This document shows, piece by piece, positions 19,448-29,721 of a stretch of DNA of 64,000 bases; the stretch's first letter is position 1; the number at the start of each line of letters is the position of its first letter. The notes under the pieces are model-generated. The model made no database searches. It was not told the DNA's origin and was given only the letters and a program-made list of their open reading frames with translations. This stretch comes from Cryobacterium breve. GTDB lineage: Bacteria > Actinomycetota > Actinomycetes > Actinomycetales > Microbacteriaceae. The translations under genes were made by a program, and so were the position numbers. The DNA lies in NCBI RefSeq assembly GCF_027594785.1, contig NZ_CP075584.1:3038001-3102000 (forward strand), given 5' to 3'.

Positions 19448-21220
19448 ATGAGCCAACGTCGTTTACCGCACAAGCTGCTCCGAAGCCTGGCCGCTGTTAC
19501 GGCCTGCCTCGTTATTGTCGCTGGGCTCGTCGCGGCGCAGCCCGCCGGGCCGGCGTCGGCGATCGTGAAGAGCACGCCCCCGGACACGAACGACGTCTAT
19601 GCCAAGGACTTCAATCCCGGCAATATCATCAGCGACGCGAACTTCTACAACGGGTCGGCCATGACGACTCCGACCGTTCAGTCATTCCTGACCGCACAGG
19701 GCGTGGACTGCACGGGCACGCTCTGCCTGAAGTCGTACCGGCAGACGACGGTCGACATCCCCGCCGACACATGGTGCAGCGCCTACACCGGGGTCGCGAG
19801 CGAATTCGCCGCCAGCATGATCGCGAAGGTCGGCGCGGCCTGCGGCATCAGCCAGAGGGTGCTGCTCACCCTGCTCCAGAAGGAGCAGCAGCTTGTCACC
19901 AGGAGCGATCCGAATCAATCGTTGCTCGACATGGCCACCGGGTTCTCCTGCTCGGACACGTCTGACTGCGAGGTCGCATTCGCCGGCTTCTTCAAGCAGG
20001 TGTACGGCGCGGCTCACCGATTCAGGAGCTATGAGTCGGGCACTGCTTACCGGTCAGGCACGACCGTGGCCATCAGGTACAACCCGGATATCACCTGCGG
20101 CTCGGCCAAGGTGACGATCTGGAATAAGGCAACGTCCGCACTGTACAACTACACGCCGTACCAGCCGAACACAGAGGCGTTGCTCCCCGAGAACTTCTTC
20201 GCGAAGGGGGATTCCTGCTCTGCGTACGGCAACCGCAACTTTTGGAGCGTCTACAACGGCTGGTTTGACTCATCAACGAGTGGCAGCGTTCCGACCGTGA
20301 ACGCGATTTCGGGTCAAGACCGGTACGACACGGCAGCGGCCATCTCGCTGAAGTCCTTTCCAGGCGTCAATGTCAAAGTCCCCGTCGTCTACCTCGCGGC
20401 CGGCACAAACTTCCCGGATGCCCTGAGCGCTGCCCCGGCTGCGGCTGCCCTCGGCGGACCGCTCCTGCTGTCCCTTCCCGATCGGCTCCCCGACTCCGTC
20501 CTCGCCGAGGTGAAGCGACTGGCCCCGCAGAGAATCGTCGTCGTCGGAGGGACGGACTCAATCGGTGCGACGGTCTACGCGCAACTAGCCACGATACAAA
20601 GCCAGATCACCAGATTGGATGGCACCGACCGTTACGACACCTCTCGCAAGATCGCCAAAGACGCGTATACGCGGCTGCTCGATCTGAACCCGTCCAAGGT
20701 CGAAGTCGTCTACGTCGCCTCCGGCGCGAACTTTCCCGATGCGCTCTCCGCCGGCGCAGTCGCCGGAGCGATCGGTGCACCCGTGATCCTGGTCAACGGG
20801 AGTGCTGACGCGGTTGACACGCCGACGGCCGATCTCCTGACCGCACTCAACGCGACGAAGGCAACGGTGGTCGGGGGTCCGCCATCCATCTCCCCTTCGT
20901 ACTCGCAGAGTCTCGCAGCACTGGTCCCGATCCTTCCGATCTCCGGATCCGACCGGTTCGACACGAACATCAAGCTCAACAAGTCCGCACCCAGCACGGG
21001 CGACAGCGTCTACGTGGCCACCGGATTCTCGTTCCCCGACGCTTTAGCGGGTGCCGCCGCGGCCGGGGCGGGGCATGACGCTCTCTATCTGGCTCAGACG
21101 GCCTGCGTCCCGGCGCCCGCCGTCGAGAGCATCCTTGCAACGCACGTTGCAACGGTGTACCCGTTAGGTGGTCCGACAACGCTGACGAACAAGGTGTCCC
21201 AGCTGGTCTCCTGCCAATAG
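19448..21220 (+). CDS. Secreted cell-wall protein: lysozyme-like/hemagglutinin-type N-terminal module plus three CWB2 repeats
   Basis: The 590-residue product has a signal peptide (about residues 1-40). A module of about 230 residues follows (DFNPGNIISDANFYNGSAM ... SAYGNRNFWSVYNGWF). Then come three cell-wall-binding repeat 2 units (GQDRYDTAAAI, GTDRYDTSRKI, GSDRFDTNIKL). The module contains VLLTLLQKEQQL, which resembles the catalytic-Glu helix of lytic transglycosylases; that activity is inference. The same module opens the protein at 34348. Four GGGGG/GGGGA bases 8-10 nt before ATG 19448 decide this start over ATG 19439 and TTG 19421. Confidence 0.84.
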   Translation: MSQRRLPHKLLRSLAAVTACLVIVAGLVAAQPAGPASAIVKSTPPDTNDVYAKDFNPGNIISDANFYNGSAMTTPTVQSFLTAQGVDCTGTLCLKSYRQTTVDIPADTWCSAYTGVASEFAASMIAKVGAACGISQRVLLTLLQKEQQLVTRSDPNQSLLDMATGFSCSDTSDCEVAFAGFFKQVYGAAHRFRSYESGTAYRSGTTVAIRYNPDITCGSAKVTIWNKATSALYNYTPYQPNTEALLPENFFAKGDSCSAYGNRNFWSVYNGWFDSSTSGSVPTVNAISGQDRYDTAAAISLKSFPGVNVKVPVVYLAAGTNFPDALSAAPAAAALGGPLLLSLPDRLPDSVLAEVKRLAPQRIVVVGGTDSIGATVYAQLATIQSQITRLDGTDRYDTSRKIAKDAYTRLLDLNPSKVEVVYVASGANFPDALSAGAVAGAIGAPVILVNGSADAVDTPTADLLTALNATKATVVGGPPSISPSYSQSLAALVPILPISGSDRFDTNIKLNKSAPSTGDSVYVATGFSFPDALAGAAAAGAGHDALYLAQTACVPAPAVESILATHVATVYPLGGPTTLTNKVSQLVSCQ

Positions 21221-21255
21221 CGTTCGGGGAATGGGCGCCCCTTCGCCCGGTTTGG

Positions 21256-21261
21256 TAGGCT
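21256..21261 (+). promoter_or_regulatory. -10 element of a leaderless promoter for rmlC
   Basis: TAGGCT is followed after 6 nt by the GTG start codon of rmlC, without a ribosome binding site. Confidence 0.5.
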
Positions 21262-21267
21262 GCACAG

Positions 21268-21876
21268 GTGCAGATCCGCGAGCTTTCTATCCCCGATTCC
21301 TACGAAATCACTCCGAAGCAGTTCGGTGACAGTCGGGGGGTGTTCCTCGAGTGGTATCGCTTCGATCGCCTTGAGGAAACCATCGGGCATCGCTTGGAAA
21401 TCGCGCAGGCGAACACGAGCGTGTCCAAGCGTGGTTCAGTGCGCGGCATCCACTTCGCGGACATTCCGCCCAGCCAGGCCAAGTACGTGACCGCCGTGCG
21501 CGGAGCGGTCCTGGACTACATCATCGACATCCGGGTCGGGTCGCCGACCTTCGGCCAGTGGGACAGCGTGCTGCTCGATGACACCGACCGCCGTGCGGTC
21601 TACATCGCCGAGGGCCTCGGCCACTGCTTCGTCGCGCTGACCGATGACGCCACCGTGAGCTATCTCGTGACCGCCCCGTTCAACCCGGGCCGTGAGCACG
21701 GTATCAACCCCCTCGACGCCGACATCGGCCTCGTGTTCCCGCCCGAGGCCGGCGAGCTCCTGCTCTCGCCGAAGGACACGGATGCTCCCGGGCTCGCCGA
21801 GTCCGCCGCGAGTGGCCTGCTGCCCACGTGGGCGGACGCGAAAGCGTTCTACGCGGCCCTGAACGAAGGAAAGTAA
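21268..21876 (+). CDS. rmlC: dTDP-4-dehydrorhamnose 3,5-epimerase RmlC
   Basis: It epimerises C3 and C5 of dTDP-4-keto-6-deoxyglucose. The 202-residue cupin has the N-terminal [13 protein letters not shown] and [19 protein letters not shown] with the catalytic His. [22 protein letters not shown] and [10 protein letters not shown] follow. It is intact and full length. It starts a two-gene unit with rmlA, 2 nt downstream, and completes the rhamnose set with rmlB and rmlD about 5 kb upstream. Confidence 0.95.
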   Translation: MQIRELSIPDSYEITPKQFGDSRGVFLEWYRFDRLEETIGHRLEIAQANTSVSKRGSVRGIHFADIPPSQAKYVTAVRGAVLDYIIDIRVGSPTFGQWDSVLLDDTDRRAVYIAEGLGHCFVALTDDATVSYLVTAPFNPGREHGINPLDADIGLVFPPEAGELLLSPKDTDAPGLAESAASGLLPTWADAKAFYAALNEGK

Positions 21877-21878
21877 GC

Positions 21879-22751
21879 ATGCGCGGAATCATCCTCGCCG
21901 GCGGTTCGGGCACGCGCCTGTGGCCGATCACGAAGGCCATCTCCAAGCAGTTGATGCCGATCTATGACAAGCCGATGATCTACTACCCCTTGTCGACGCT
22001 GATGATGGCCGGGATCAAGGAAATCCTCATCATCACGACCCCGGAATACAACCACCAGTTCCGTGCCCTCCTCGGCGACGGGTCCGAGCTCGGCATCCGC
22101 ATCGAGTACGCCGTGCAGGAATCCCCCGACGGCCTCGCGCAGGCCTTCATCATCGGGGAAGAGTTCATCGGCGATGAGTCCGTCGCCCTCGTCCTGGGCG
22201 ATAACATCTTCCACGGTGCGGGCCTGGGCTCGGCGCTGCGGGGCAACGCGAACCTCGAGGGTGCCCGCATCTTCGCCTACCACGTGTCCGACCCGCACGC
22301 CTACGGTGTTGTCGAGTTCGACGAGACCATGACGGCGCTCTCCATCGAGGAGAAGCCCGTCACCCCCAAGAGCAACTACGCGGTGCCCGGCCTGTACTTC
22401 TACGACAACCGCGTCGTCGAGATCGCGAAGACCATCAAGCCCTCCGCGCGCGGGGAGCTTGAGATCTCCACAGTCAACGAACGCTACCTGCAGCAGGGCG
22501 ACCTGCACGTGCAGGTCCTCGACCGCGGCACGGCGTGGCTGGACACGGGCACGTTCGAGTCCATGATGCAGGCCTCCGAATACGTGCGCGTGATCGAAGA
22601 CCGCCAAGGCTTCAAGGTCGGCTGCATCGAGGAAATCGCCTGGCGCGCCGGCTGGATCGACGACAAGCAACTCGCCAAACTCGCCGCACCCCTCATCAAA
22701 AGCGGCTACGGCTCGTACCTGAAGACTCTCGTGTGGCAGGACAATAGCTAG
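21879..22751 (+). CDS. rmlA: Glucose-1-phosphate thymidylyltransferase RmlA
   Basis: It makes dTDP-glucose from dTTP and glucose-1-phosphate, the entry step to dTDP-rhamnose. The 290-residue product opens with the nucleotidyltransferase signature [36 protein letters not shown] and the C-terminal [18 protein letters not shown] follow. GAAGGAAAG before ATG 21879 is a clear ribosome binding site, which rules out the longer open frame from 21828. It follows rmlC directly. Confidence 0.96.
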   Translation: MRGIILAGGSGTRLWPITKAISKQLMPIYDKPMIYYPLSTLMMAGIKEILIITTPEYNHQFRALLGDGSELGIRIEYAVQESPDGLAQAFIIGEEFIGDESVALVLGDNIFHGAGLGSALRGNANLEGARIFAYHVSDPHAYGVVEFDETMTALSIEEKPVTPKSNYAVPGLYFYDNRVVEIAKTIKPSARGELEISTVNERYLQQGDLHVQVLDRGTAWLDTGTFESMMQASEYVRVIEDRQGFKVGCIEEIAWRAGWIDDKQLAKLAAPLIKSGYGSYLKTLVWQDNS

Positions 22752-22921
22752 GACCATCGCTGCACGGCACGCTGCCTGTGAGGCGAAAAGGGCCGCGCCG
22801 AGCCTCTGGCGTCGTGCTCGATCCATGACGTGTAGCTTTAACATGCTTTGAGCGAAACGGCCGAAGTGTGCGCAAGTCATGTCGGTTCGGACGTGATCGT
22901 GGATTCTTCCGGGGGAAGCTC

Positions 22922-24184
22922 GTGACTGCTGTGGAAAATAAGTTGACGGGCATGAGCGCACGGGCCGTGGCGCCGATCTCCATCGCTGAAGCTCTCGGCG
23001 GGCACAGAAACTCACTTGGTCTCATTCGTCTGGTCCTCGCGTGCCTGGTAATTTTTGACCATGCATTCCCGCTGGGTGGATTTGGCGGCGACCCGGGACT
23101 GACCCAGACGCACGGCCAGGCTTCGTTGGGCAGTCTCGCAGTGGCGGGCTTCTTCGCAATCAGTGGATACCTCATAGCCAAGAGTGGACTGGCGACCGAT
23201 GTCGTGCAGTTCCTCTGGCGCCGGTGTCTGAGGATCTTTCCCGCGTACTGGGTGGTCCTTCTCTTGACCGCATTCGTCGCCGGACCCGCCCTGTGGATCG
23301 GGTCGGGCCACGACCTGAGCGGTTACTTCGGACTTGCCCCCCAGAACCCATTCCACTACATCCATGCGAACTGGGGCCTGAGCATCGGTACCTGGGGGAT
23401 CTACGATCAGCTGCGGGATTCGACGCCGTATGGCCTGGCCACTGGCCGCAGCGTCTTCAACGGGTCCATCTGGACTCTTATCTACGAGTGGCAGTGTTAT
23501 CTCCTGATCGCTGCAGCCGTTGCGTTCGGCCTCATGCAGAAGGCAAAGCTCGTCTTCCCCCTCTCGGCCCTGTTCCTGCTCGTGGTGCAGATCGTCCGAA
23601 TCACCAATCCAGACGGTCCTGGCGCAATCGCGCCCTTTCTTGCCGACCAGTACCGGGTCTCACTGACCCTTACGTTCCTGCTCGGCGCAACGCTCGCGGT
23701 CTACTCCCGACGAGTCATCTACAGCAACGGCCTGGGACTCTTCTCTGGCCTCGTCCTGGTCCTCACTCTCAGGTATGGAGGGTTCCTGACGATCGGCACC
23801 GTCGCGGGGACGTATTTTGTGTTCTATGTTGCCGCGCGACTGCCCAGGCAACTGCACTGGGTCGGATCGAAGAACGACTACTCCTATGGGGTCTATATCT
23901 ATGGCTTCCTCGTAGAACAAATCATCGCCAGCCTCGGATGGTACAAGCTCGGATACCTTCCCTACGCAATGATCTGTCTGGTGATCACGCTCGGGTGCGC
24001 CTGGCTGAGCTGGCACGGCGTGGAAAAGCAGGCAATGGCGCTCAAGGATCGGGGGCCGGGACGCGGTTGGCCCGTTTGGTACGCATATGCCCGGTTGAGG
24101 TTCGTCGGAACCCGAGCGCGCCGCAGGGTTCGGGCACACGGCACCAGTGCCGACCATGGTGTACCGTTGCGCCGACGACCGTGA
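22922..24184 (+). CDS. Acyltransferase family 3 membrane protein (OafA/YrhL-like)
   Basis: It is a predicted polytopic O-acyltransferase that would acetylate or acylate a surface sugar. About ten membrane helices are visible. The N-terminal family pattern is NSLGLIRLVLACLVIFDHAFPL with the catalytic-type His. GFFAISGYLIAKS and RRCLRIFPAYWVVLL follow, and then WTLIYEWQCYL. The length of 420 residues is normal. GTG 22922 follows GGGGGAAGC and is preferred over GTG 22868 and ATG 22952. It lies after rmlA with a 170-bp gap in which I see nothing else. Confidence 0.86.
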   Translation: MTAVENKLTGMSARAVAPISIAEALGGHRNSLGLIRLVLACLVIFDHAFPLGGFGGDPGLTQTHGQASLGSLAVAGFFAISGYLIAKSGLATDVVQFLWRRCLRIFPAYWVVLLLTAFVAGPALWIGSGHDLSGYFGLAPQNPFHYIHANWGLSIGTWGIYDQLRDSTPYGLATGRSVFNGSIWTLIYEWQCYLLIAAAVAFGLMQKAKLVFPLSALFLLVVQIVRITNPDGPGAIAPFLADQYRVSLTLTFLLGATLAVYSRRVIYSNGLGLFSGLVLVLTLRYGGFLTIGTVAGTYFVFYVAARLPRQLHWVGSKNDYSYGVYIYGFLVEQIIASLGWYKLGYLPYAMICLVITLGCAWLSWHGVEKQAMALKDRGPGRGWPVWYAYARLRFVGTRARRRVRAHGTSADHGVPLRRRP

Positions 24185-24221
24185 CACTGAACCGGTTCCC
24201 CCAGGGTGGCATGATGTATTA

Positions 24222-25173
24222 ATGCCCGTCACATCGCTTTTTTCCCGCGTGAACACCGCTGTGCTGCGTCGTTTGCGAGGATTGCTCCCTGCTCCGAAGA
24301 CCCGAAGCGCGGATGCCCCTGCCAATCGCCAGGTTCGAAACGACCTCATCCATCTGCAACTTGCGAATCGGCTCTCGCGTCGCCCAGCGATCGATCCGAA
24401 CGGCACGACGGTTGTCACAGTGACCACCCACGGTGCCCGGATTGAACGGGCGTACATCGCCCTGGAGTCCATCGCCAGGGGCCGTGCGCGCCCGGCACGC
24501 CTGCTGCTCTGGCTCGACGACGAGGAGATCTTCCGGGCCCTGCCGCAATCCCTGCGTCGCCTGGAGCGCCGGGGACTCGAGGTCATCCTGGACCTGAACA
24601 AGTACAAGGTCCACACCAAGTACTATCCATACGTGAAGTCTGTGGACGTTCATGTCATGCCTCTTGTCACGGCTGACGACGACGTGCTGTATCCGCGGGA
24701 GTGGCTTTCGGCGCTGCAGGCGGAACACGCGCTCTTCCCGAACGATGTGATCTGCTTCCGAGCCCACCGTATTCCCGTCGTCGGGGACGCGCTCGGCCCG
24801 TACAAGACGTGGGCTCCCTGCAATGACTCTCATGCCGGGATCTCCAACCTGGGCACCTCGGTATCCGGCCAGCTGTTTCCGGCTACCGGTCGTCAACGCG
24901 ATCCGGGCCAAGGGCGACGAATTCCGTACGCTCGTGCCGGATGCCGATGATCTGTGGCTGCACGTCTGCACGGTCGAGCAGAACGTGGCCACCCGTCAGA
25001 TCGGCCGCCAGTCGATCACATTCCCTTATGTTCCCGGGAGCCAGGCCGCCGGCCTGTACCTGCAGAACGTGTGGAACGGTGGGAACGACGCCGCTGTGGA
25101 GCGAATCTACAGCCCGGCGGCCGTCGAAGCCATCCGTCAGGACGCAGTGCGTGCGGAGTCCGCAGCGGGTTGA
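24222..25173 (+). pseudogene. Putative glycosyltransferase of the polysaccharide cluster (frame broken by one inserted base)
   Basis: The product is about 316 residues. VVTVTTHGARIERAYIALESI, ARLLLWLDDEE and MPLVTADDDVLYPREWL, with a DDD metal-site-like triad, resemble GT-A glycosyltransferases of polysaccharide loci. The frame switches near 24879-24885, where an extra base interrupts GQLFP and PVVNAIRAKGDEF. The rest (FVPDADDLWLH-like, then PYVPGSQAAGLYLQNVW) matches the same family. ATG 24222 lacks a strong binding site. It is convergent with the minus-strand operon ending at 25193. Confidence 0.7.
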
Positions 25174-25192
25174 GCCACACCCGCGGCGGCGG

Positions 25193-26557
25193 CTAGCGCT
25201 TGCGAAGCCCGGCGATAGTACGCCCGGCCCAGCGCAACGGCGCCGTGACCCGCCAGGACGAGCTCGTTTCCACACCGGCCAGACGTTTCCGGACATCCGC
25301 GAGAATCTGATTGCGCTGCGAGATCACGCCGTACTCACGGTCCGCGGCCTTGCGGGGATTGGTGCAGAAGGCGACCAGAGGCAGCAGGGTCTTGGACCAG
25401 GTCATGGTTTCCGCCAGAGCCTGAACACGCTCGCGGCGCTTCGCGAGCGCCGTCTCGTCGAAGAGCACGGCTTCGAGCGCCTCGACGAGCGCATCGACGT
25501 CCTCGGCGGGCACAGTGGCACCCAGGTCGTACTGCCGGATCAGGTCTGCGAAGATGTCGCCGTCGGTGCTCACGATCGGCAGGGAAGCCCACAGGTAGTC
25601 GAGCAGACGCGTTCGGAAGCTGAACTGTGTCTCGATGTGCGGGAAATGTGTGCTGACTCCCACGTCCGCGTCCAGCAGGAAATTCGCCCGCTGCTCGTAC
25701 GGAACCCAGGTCTCGTTGAAGAATACGGAACGATTGATCAGATTGAGATCCGTCGCGAGCTCCCTCGCTCGTCGCTCCATCTCCATCTGTGGAACGTCCG
25801 GATTGGGATGCTTGACGCCGAGAAAGAAGAGCCGCACGTTGTCGTGACGTTCCGCAATGCGGGCGACCGCCTCGATGAGGGACAGCGGGTCGAACCAGTT
25901 GTAGATCCCGCCTCCCCACAGGATGATCTTGTCGTCCATGCCGATGCCGTCGACGACTCCGCGGATGCCGTGGCTCGTCTGGACCGGTGGGGTGCCGGCG
26001 ATGCCGAACGGGGCGACGTCGAGGAGCGATCGGAGAGTCGGGTCCTGGTCGTAGGTGGCCGGATTGATCCTGGCCAGGCCGGCGAGCTGGCCGAGCCAGA
26101 AGTCACGCTGTTTCTCGGACGCGCAGAGCATAAAGTCCGCCCGTTCCATCTGGTCGTTCATCACTTCGACGGAGTCGACTGCGACCGCGTAGCGGTCCGC
26201 CTCGGGAAGGTCTTTACCCTGCTCGAGCTGTTCGAGGTGCAGCGGGTCGTAAATGTCGGCCACGAGGATCGTGTCGAGGTCTTTCAGCCAGGGGTGGCTC
26301 CGCAGGATATGTCCCTGGGTGATGATGACATCCGCCCATGCCGCGTGCGGCCGCAGCGCGTCGTGGGCGGCGAAGACGATGCCGAAGTCGGGATGTGTTC
26401 CCGTAGCGCCGATCGTGGAGGCCAGGCGAACCTGTCCGACGTCGGAAAGCACCCGGGCAATCTCCCAGGCGCGAATGGCGGGTCCGGCCATCCGTGTCCC
26501 GATGGTGTCCGGTGTGACGATGAGGATCTTGCTTCTCTTCGGCAGGTCGGCGGCCAT
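25193..26557 (-). CDS. GT4-type glycosyltransferase
   Basis: This is a GT-B glycosyltransferase of 454 residues. Key segments are TPDTIGTRMAGPAIRAWE, VADIYDPLHLEQLEQG, LWGGGIYNWFDPLSLIEAV and HIETQFSFRTRLLDYLWA. It is a clear paralogue of the C-terminal half of the fusion protein at 36442. The C-terminus ends in SSSWRVTAPLRWAG, a basic tail common in rhamnan-type enzymes. ATG 26557 overlaps the stop of the upstream GT2 gene (ATGA), which excludes the longer frame. It is the last gene of the long minus-strand operon. Confidence 0.85.
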   Translation of the reverse strand: MAADLPKRSKILIVTPDTIGTRMAGPAIRAWEIARVLSDVGQVRLASTIGATGTHPDFGIVFAAHDALRPHAAWADVIITQGHILRSHPWLKDLDTILVADIYDPLHLEQLEQGKDLPEADRYAVAVDSVEVMNDQMERADFMLCASEKQRDFWLGQLAGLARINPATYDQDPTLRSLLDVAPFGIAGTPPVQTSHGIRGVVDGIGMDDKIILWGGGIYNWFDPLSLIEAVARIAERHDNVRLFFLGVKHPNPDVPQMEMERRARELATDLNLINRSVFFNETWVPYEQRANFLLDADVGVSTHFPHIETQFSFRTRLLDYLWASLPIVSTDGDIFADLIRQYDLGATVPAEDVDALVEALEAVLFDETALAKRRERVQALAETMTWSKTLLPLVAFCTNPRKAADREYGVISQRNQILADVRKRLAGVETSSSWRVTAPLRWAGRTIAGLRKR

Positions 26558-27402
26558 CAGCGAGTCACCCACCACAGCCGCACAGAGAGCGCGAGTTTGA
26601 GTGCGACACGAACCGGCAGCTGATACCACGCGGGGTACTGGCGACTCAGGTAGGTGTACGCGCTATCGTGATGCACCTGTTCCATGCGACGTGCGTTGTT
26701 CGACGTGGAGTGGGCGCCGGTGTGAACCACCACGGATTCGGGGTAGTAGACGTTGCGCCACCCGGCCTTGGACAGGCGGGAGCCGAGATCGACGTCTTCG
26801 AAGTACATGAAATAGCTGGGGTCGAAACCATCGACGGCCTCGTATGCCGTCCGGCGAACGAGGAGGCAGGCACCGGATAGCCAGCCGGCGTCGCGTTGCT
26901 CCGCCCCGTACTCACCTTCGGCCCGATACTTCCGCGACCACGGATTGGTGGACCAGATCCGCCCCAGAATGGCGTGCCCGATCCCGGTGCCGAGGGACGG
27001 GAGCTGTCGGGCAGAGGGATAGACGGCGCCCGTGGCGTCCAGAATTCTCGGTCCGATGGCGCCAGCGCCCGGAATGTCGTCCGCCGCGGCGATGAGGGCG
27101 GCCAGAGCGCCCGGCGTGAAGACGACGTCCGGGTTCGCGATCACGAGGAGATCGGCGACTGCGTCGGCGGCCTTGACGCCGACGGCGATACCGGCTCCGT
27201 ACCCGCGGTTGTCGGGCAGTTCGATCAAGCGCGCGCCGTAGGCGCTCGCGGCCAGTCGCTCCACGCTGAGGTCGTCTGACGCGTTGTCGACGATGACCAC
27301 ATCGGGGCGCCCGCCGTCGGAGTCGATCAGCGACTGAAGGAATGACTCCAGGGTCGTCCCGGTGTTGTGGGTCACCGTGATGACGACGGCGGAGTGTGGC
27401 AT
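26557..27402 (-). CDS. GT2-family glycosyltransferase (rhamnosyltransferase-like)
   Basis: It is a 281-residue GT-A enzyme resembling WbbL-type dTDP-rhamnosyltransferases. VVIVDNASDD, a donor-site IANPDVVF and the acceptor-side SYFMYFEDVDLGSRLSKAGW (EDVD) are visible. The start at ATG 27402 follows AAAGGCACC. It precedes the GT4 gene with a 4-bp overlap, the same order as the two halves of the fused protein at 36442. Rhamnose specificity is inferred from family and context. Confidence 0.87.
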   Translation of the reverse strand: MPHSAVVITVTHNTGTTLESFLQSLIDSDGGRPDVVIVDNASDDLSVERLAASAYGARLIELPDNRGYGAGIAVGVKAADAVADLLVIANPDVVFTPGALAALIAAADDIPGAGAIGPRILDATGAVYPSARQLPSLGTGIGHAILGRIWSTNPWSRKYRAEGEYGAEQRDAGWLSGACLLVRRTAYEAVDGFDPSYFMYFEDVDLGSRLSKAGWRNVYYPESVVVHTGAHSTSNNARRMEQVHHDSAYTYLSRQYPAWYQLPVRVALKLALSVRLWWVTR

Positions 27403-27454
27403 GGTGCCTTTCGCGGCTAGAAGAGGGTACGCGTCGTGCGGTTCTTCGTCCGGC

Positions 27455-28718
27455 CTATGACCCGAGGACCGCAAATGACGGCTCGATATAGGTCATGCCG
27501 CCCGCGGCTTTCGGATTGTTCGCGACCACGAACGAGCAGGACTGGGGGAAGTCGGCGAAGTGCCGGCCCGCCGAGTCCATGAGCGAGACGTTCACGAAGT
27601 ACTTGCCGGTTCCGAATCGCGTGTCGTGGAGGGTGAACTGCATCGAATGAGTGCCCGCCATCTTGTCGAGCCGGATACCGATGCGTTTGGTCGTGGTGCC
27701 GTATGCCACCTGGCCGAGTGTGTTGTCGATCTGGACAGCGCAGATCCAGTCGTCGGGCGCGTCCAGGAAGAATTCCAGATCGGTTGTGATGATGAGGTCG
27801 TCGCCCTGGCGGAGAGGCAGCCCGGGTGCGCGGTTCACGGCGTGCGCCCTCGCCGCAAGGATCTTGGCTTCCTTGGTCGGGGCGGGGGCCGAGCTGGTCG
27901 TGTCCTCGGCGATCCGCCGGCCTTCGAGGATGTCCCGGAACTGGGCAACGGCTTCCCGGGGCTCTCCGTCGAAGACGACCTCTCCCTTGTTCAGAAGAAT
28001 CGCACGATCGCAGAGTTCAGTGACCTGTCCGAGGGAGTGGGTCACGAGGATGATCGTGCGGCCTTCCTCCTGGGAAGGACCGGATCTTGTCGAGGCACTT
28101 CCGCTGGAATGCTTCGTCACCGACGGCGAGGACCTCATCGACGAGGAGCAGATCGGGGTTCGTGTGTACGGCGACGGCGAAGGCCAGTCGTACATACATG
28201 CCGGAGGAGTAGAACTTCACCTGTGTGTCGATGAATTCGCCGATGCCGGAGAACGACAGGATGTCCTCGAACTGGTCTTCGGTTTCCTGCCTGCTCAGGC
28301 CCATGATCGAGGCGTTGAGGAACACATTCTCGCGGCCGGTCAGGTCGGGATGGAAGCCGGCACCAAGCTCGAGCAACGCAGCGATCCGTCCTCGACGCGA
28401 GACCTGTCCGGATGTGGGGTCGAGGATGCCGCCGATGACCTTGAGCAGGGTGCTTTTGCCCGAACCGTTGTGCCCGATGAGCGCCACGGTGTGCCCGGCC
28501 TGGATCGTCGTGCTGACATTCTGCAGCGCCCAGAAGATCTCACGGTGCCGGCGTCCGCTTCGCCCGAAGGTGACGAGGCGCTCTTTCAGTGAGTTGTCTT
28601 TGCGGAGCACGAAGCGTTTGGAGACGTTGTCGATGACGACAATGTCCGGGGTCGACGGGACGGAAAGGGTCTCTTCGTCTTCAACAAGAGTCATGGGGTT
28701 CTCCGAATTGATTGTCAT
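27455..28718 (-). pseudogene. wzt: Wzt-type ATP-binding protein of a polysaccharide ABC exporter (frame broken by one inserted base)
   Basis: It is the ATPase of the exporter formed with the membrane gene at 28715. Walker A (GHNGSGKST), the signature region (FYSSGMYVRLAFA) and Walker B (LLLVDEVLAVGDE) are present. After the H-loop (ILVTHS) a C-terminal domain of about 150 residues corresponds to the Wzt carbohydrate-binding domain, so the exporter probably recognises its glycan. One extra base at 28071-28080 splits KIRSF from QEEGRTIILVTHS. Corrected length is about 420 residues. The start overlaps the permease stop. Confidence 0.9.
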
Positions 28719-29569
28719 AGTGCCTGTGCGAAGTTTCCCTGGATCCGGGTGAAAATGCGGTGGAAGATGAGGAGCAGCACCACGCCGATGAAGAAGGCCA
28801 CGCCGAGTCGCATCATGAGATCGGACGGGTATTCGGCAACACCCTGACCGCCGAGCCAGAGCGACCTCTGGAAGCCGAGGACACCGAGAGTGATCGGGTT
28901 GTTCGTGTAGATCTGCAGTGCGAGCCCGCCACCGAGAATCCCCTTGACCATGGACCAGGAGTACACGACCGGTGAGGCCCAGAGAGCAAGGAGCAGGATC
29001 ACTTCGACGAGGTACTGAACGTCACGAAGGTAGACGTTGACGGCAGACAGCAAGAGCCCGAACGCCGTTGAATAGACCAGCAGCACGAGGAACGACGGAA
29101 TGAAGTAGATGAAATCGGGGGTGGCCGGAAAGCTGCCCAGTGCGGCGGTGGCCACCAGGATGATCACGAACTGGATCAGGAAATTGAAGAGAGCAGACCC
29201 GACGCTTGCGAGCGGAAACACTTCCCTGGGCAGATAGATCTTCTTGATCAGTCCGCTGTTGCCCACGATGGAGGCGGTTCCTCCGCCGATAACCTCGCTG
29301 AACAGGCCGTATGCGGTCAGCCCGGTGAACACGTAAATCGCGAACTCGGGGATTCCCCGCTCAGCGGACAGGAATTTACCGATCACGACGTAATAAATGA
29401 AGAGCTGGGTCAGCGGTCGAATTAATGTCCAGACGAAACCGAGTGCACTGTCCTTGTAGCGGGACTTGAGGTCGCGCCGGACAAGCAGTGCGAGCATCTC
29501 CCGATGGGCCAATATCTCCCGGATCGATTCCCAGGTGCCACGTCCCTTGTTCGCCCCGGAGCCAACCAT
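28715..29569 (-). CDS. wzm: Wzm-type permease of a polysaccharide ABC exporter
   Basis: It is the membrane subunit (ABC-2 type, 284 residues, about six helices) that exports undecaprenyl-linked polysaccharide with Wzt. The typical cytoplasmic N-terminus LALLVRRDLKSRYKDSALGFVWTLIRP and the later LIKKIYLPREVFP loop are present. GTG 29572 directly precedes ATG 29569, and either could be used. It overlaps wzt by 4 bp. Confidence 0.92.
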   Translation of the reverse strand: MVGSGANKGRGTWESIREILAHREMLALLVRRDLKSRYKDSALGFVWTLIRPLTQLFIYYVVIGKFLSAERGIPEFAIYVFTGLTAYGLFSEVIGGGTASIVGNSGLIKKIYLPREVFPLASVGSALFNFLIQFVIILVATAALGSFPATPDFIYFIPSFLVLLVYSTAFGLLLSAVNVYLRDVQYLVEVILLLALWASPVVYSWSMVKGILGGGLALQIYTNNPITLGVLGFQRSLWLGGQGVAEYPSDLMMRLGVAFFIGVVLLLIFHRIFTRIQGNFAQAL

Positions 29570-29721
29570 CACCCAGCTCTTGTTGTGCGAGATCCGCGAA
29601 TCGCTGTTCAGAAGACATTGACATTCACTTCATTTCCGGGAGGAACGGGGGGACTGGGTAAGTATACGCGTTGCCTCCTGAGGCGGACTTGTGACGTCAC
29701 GAGCCCCGAAGTCGGCGGCTG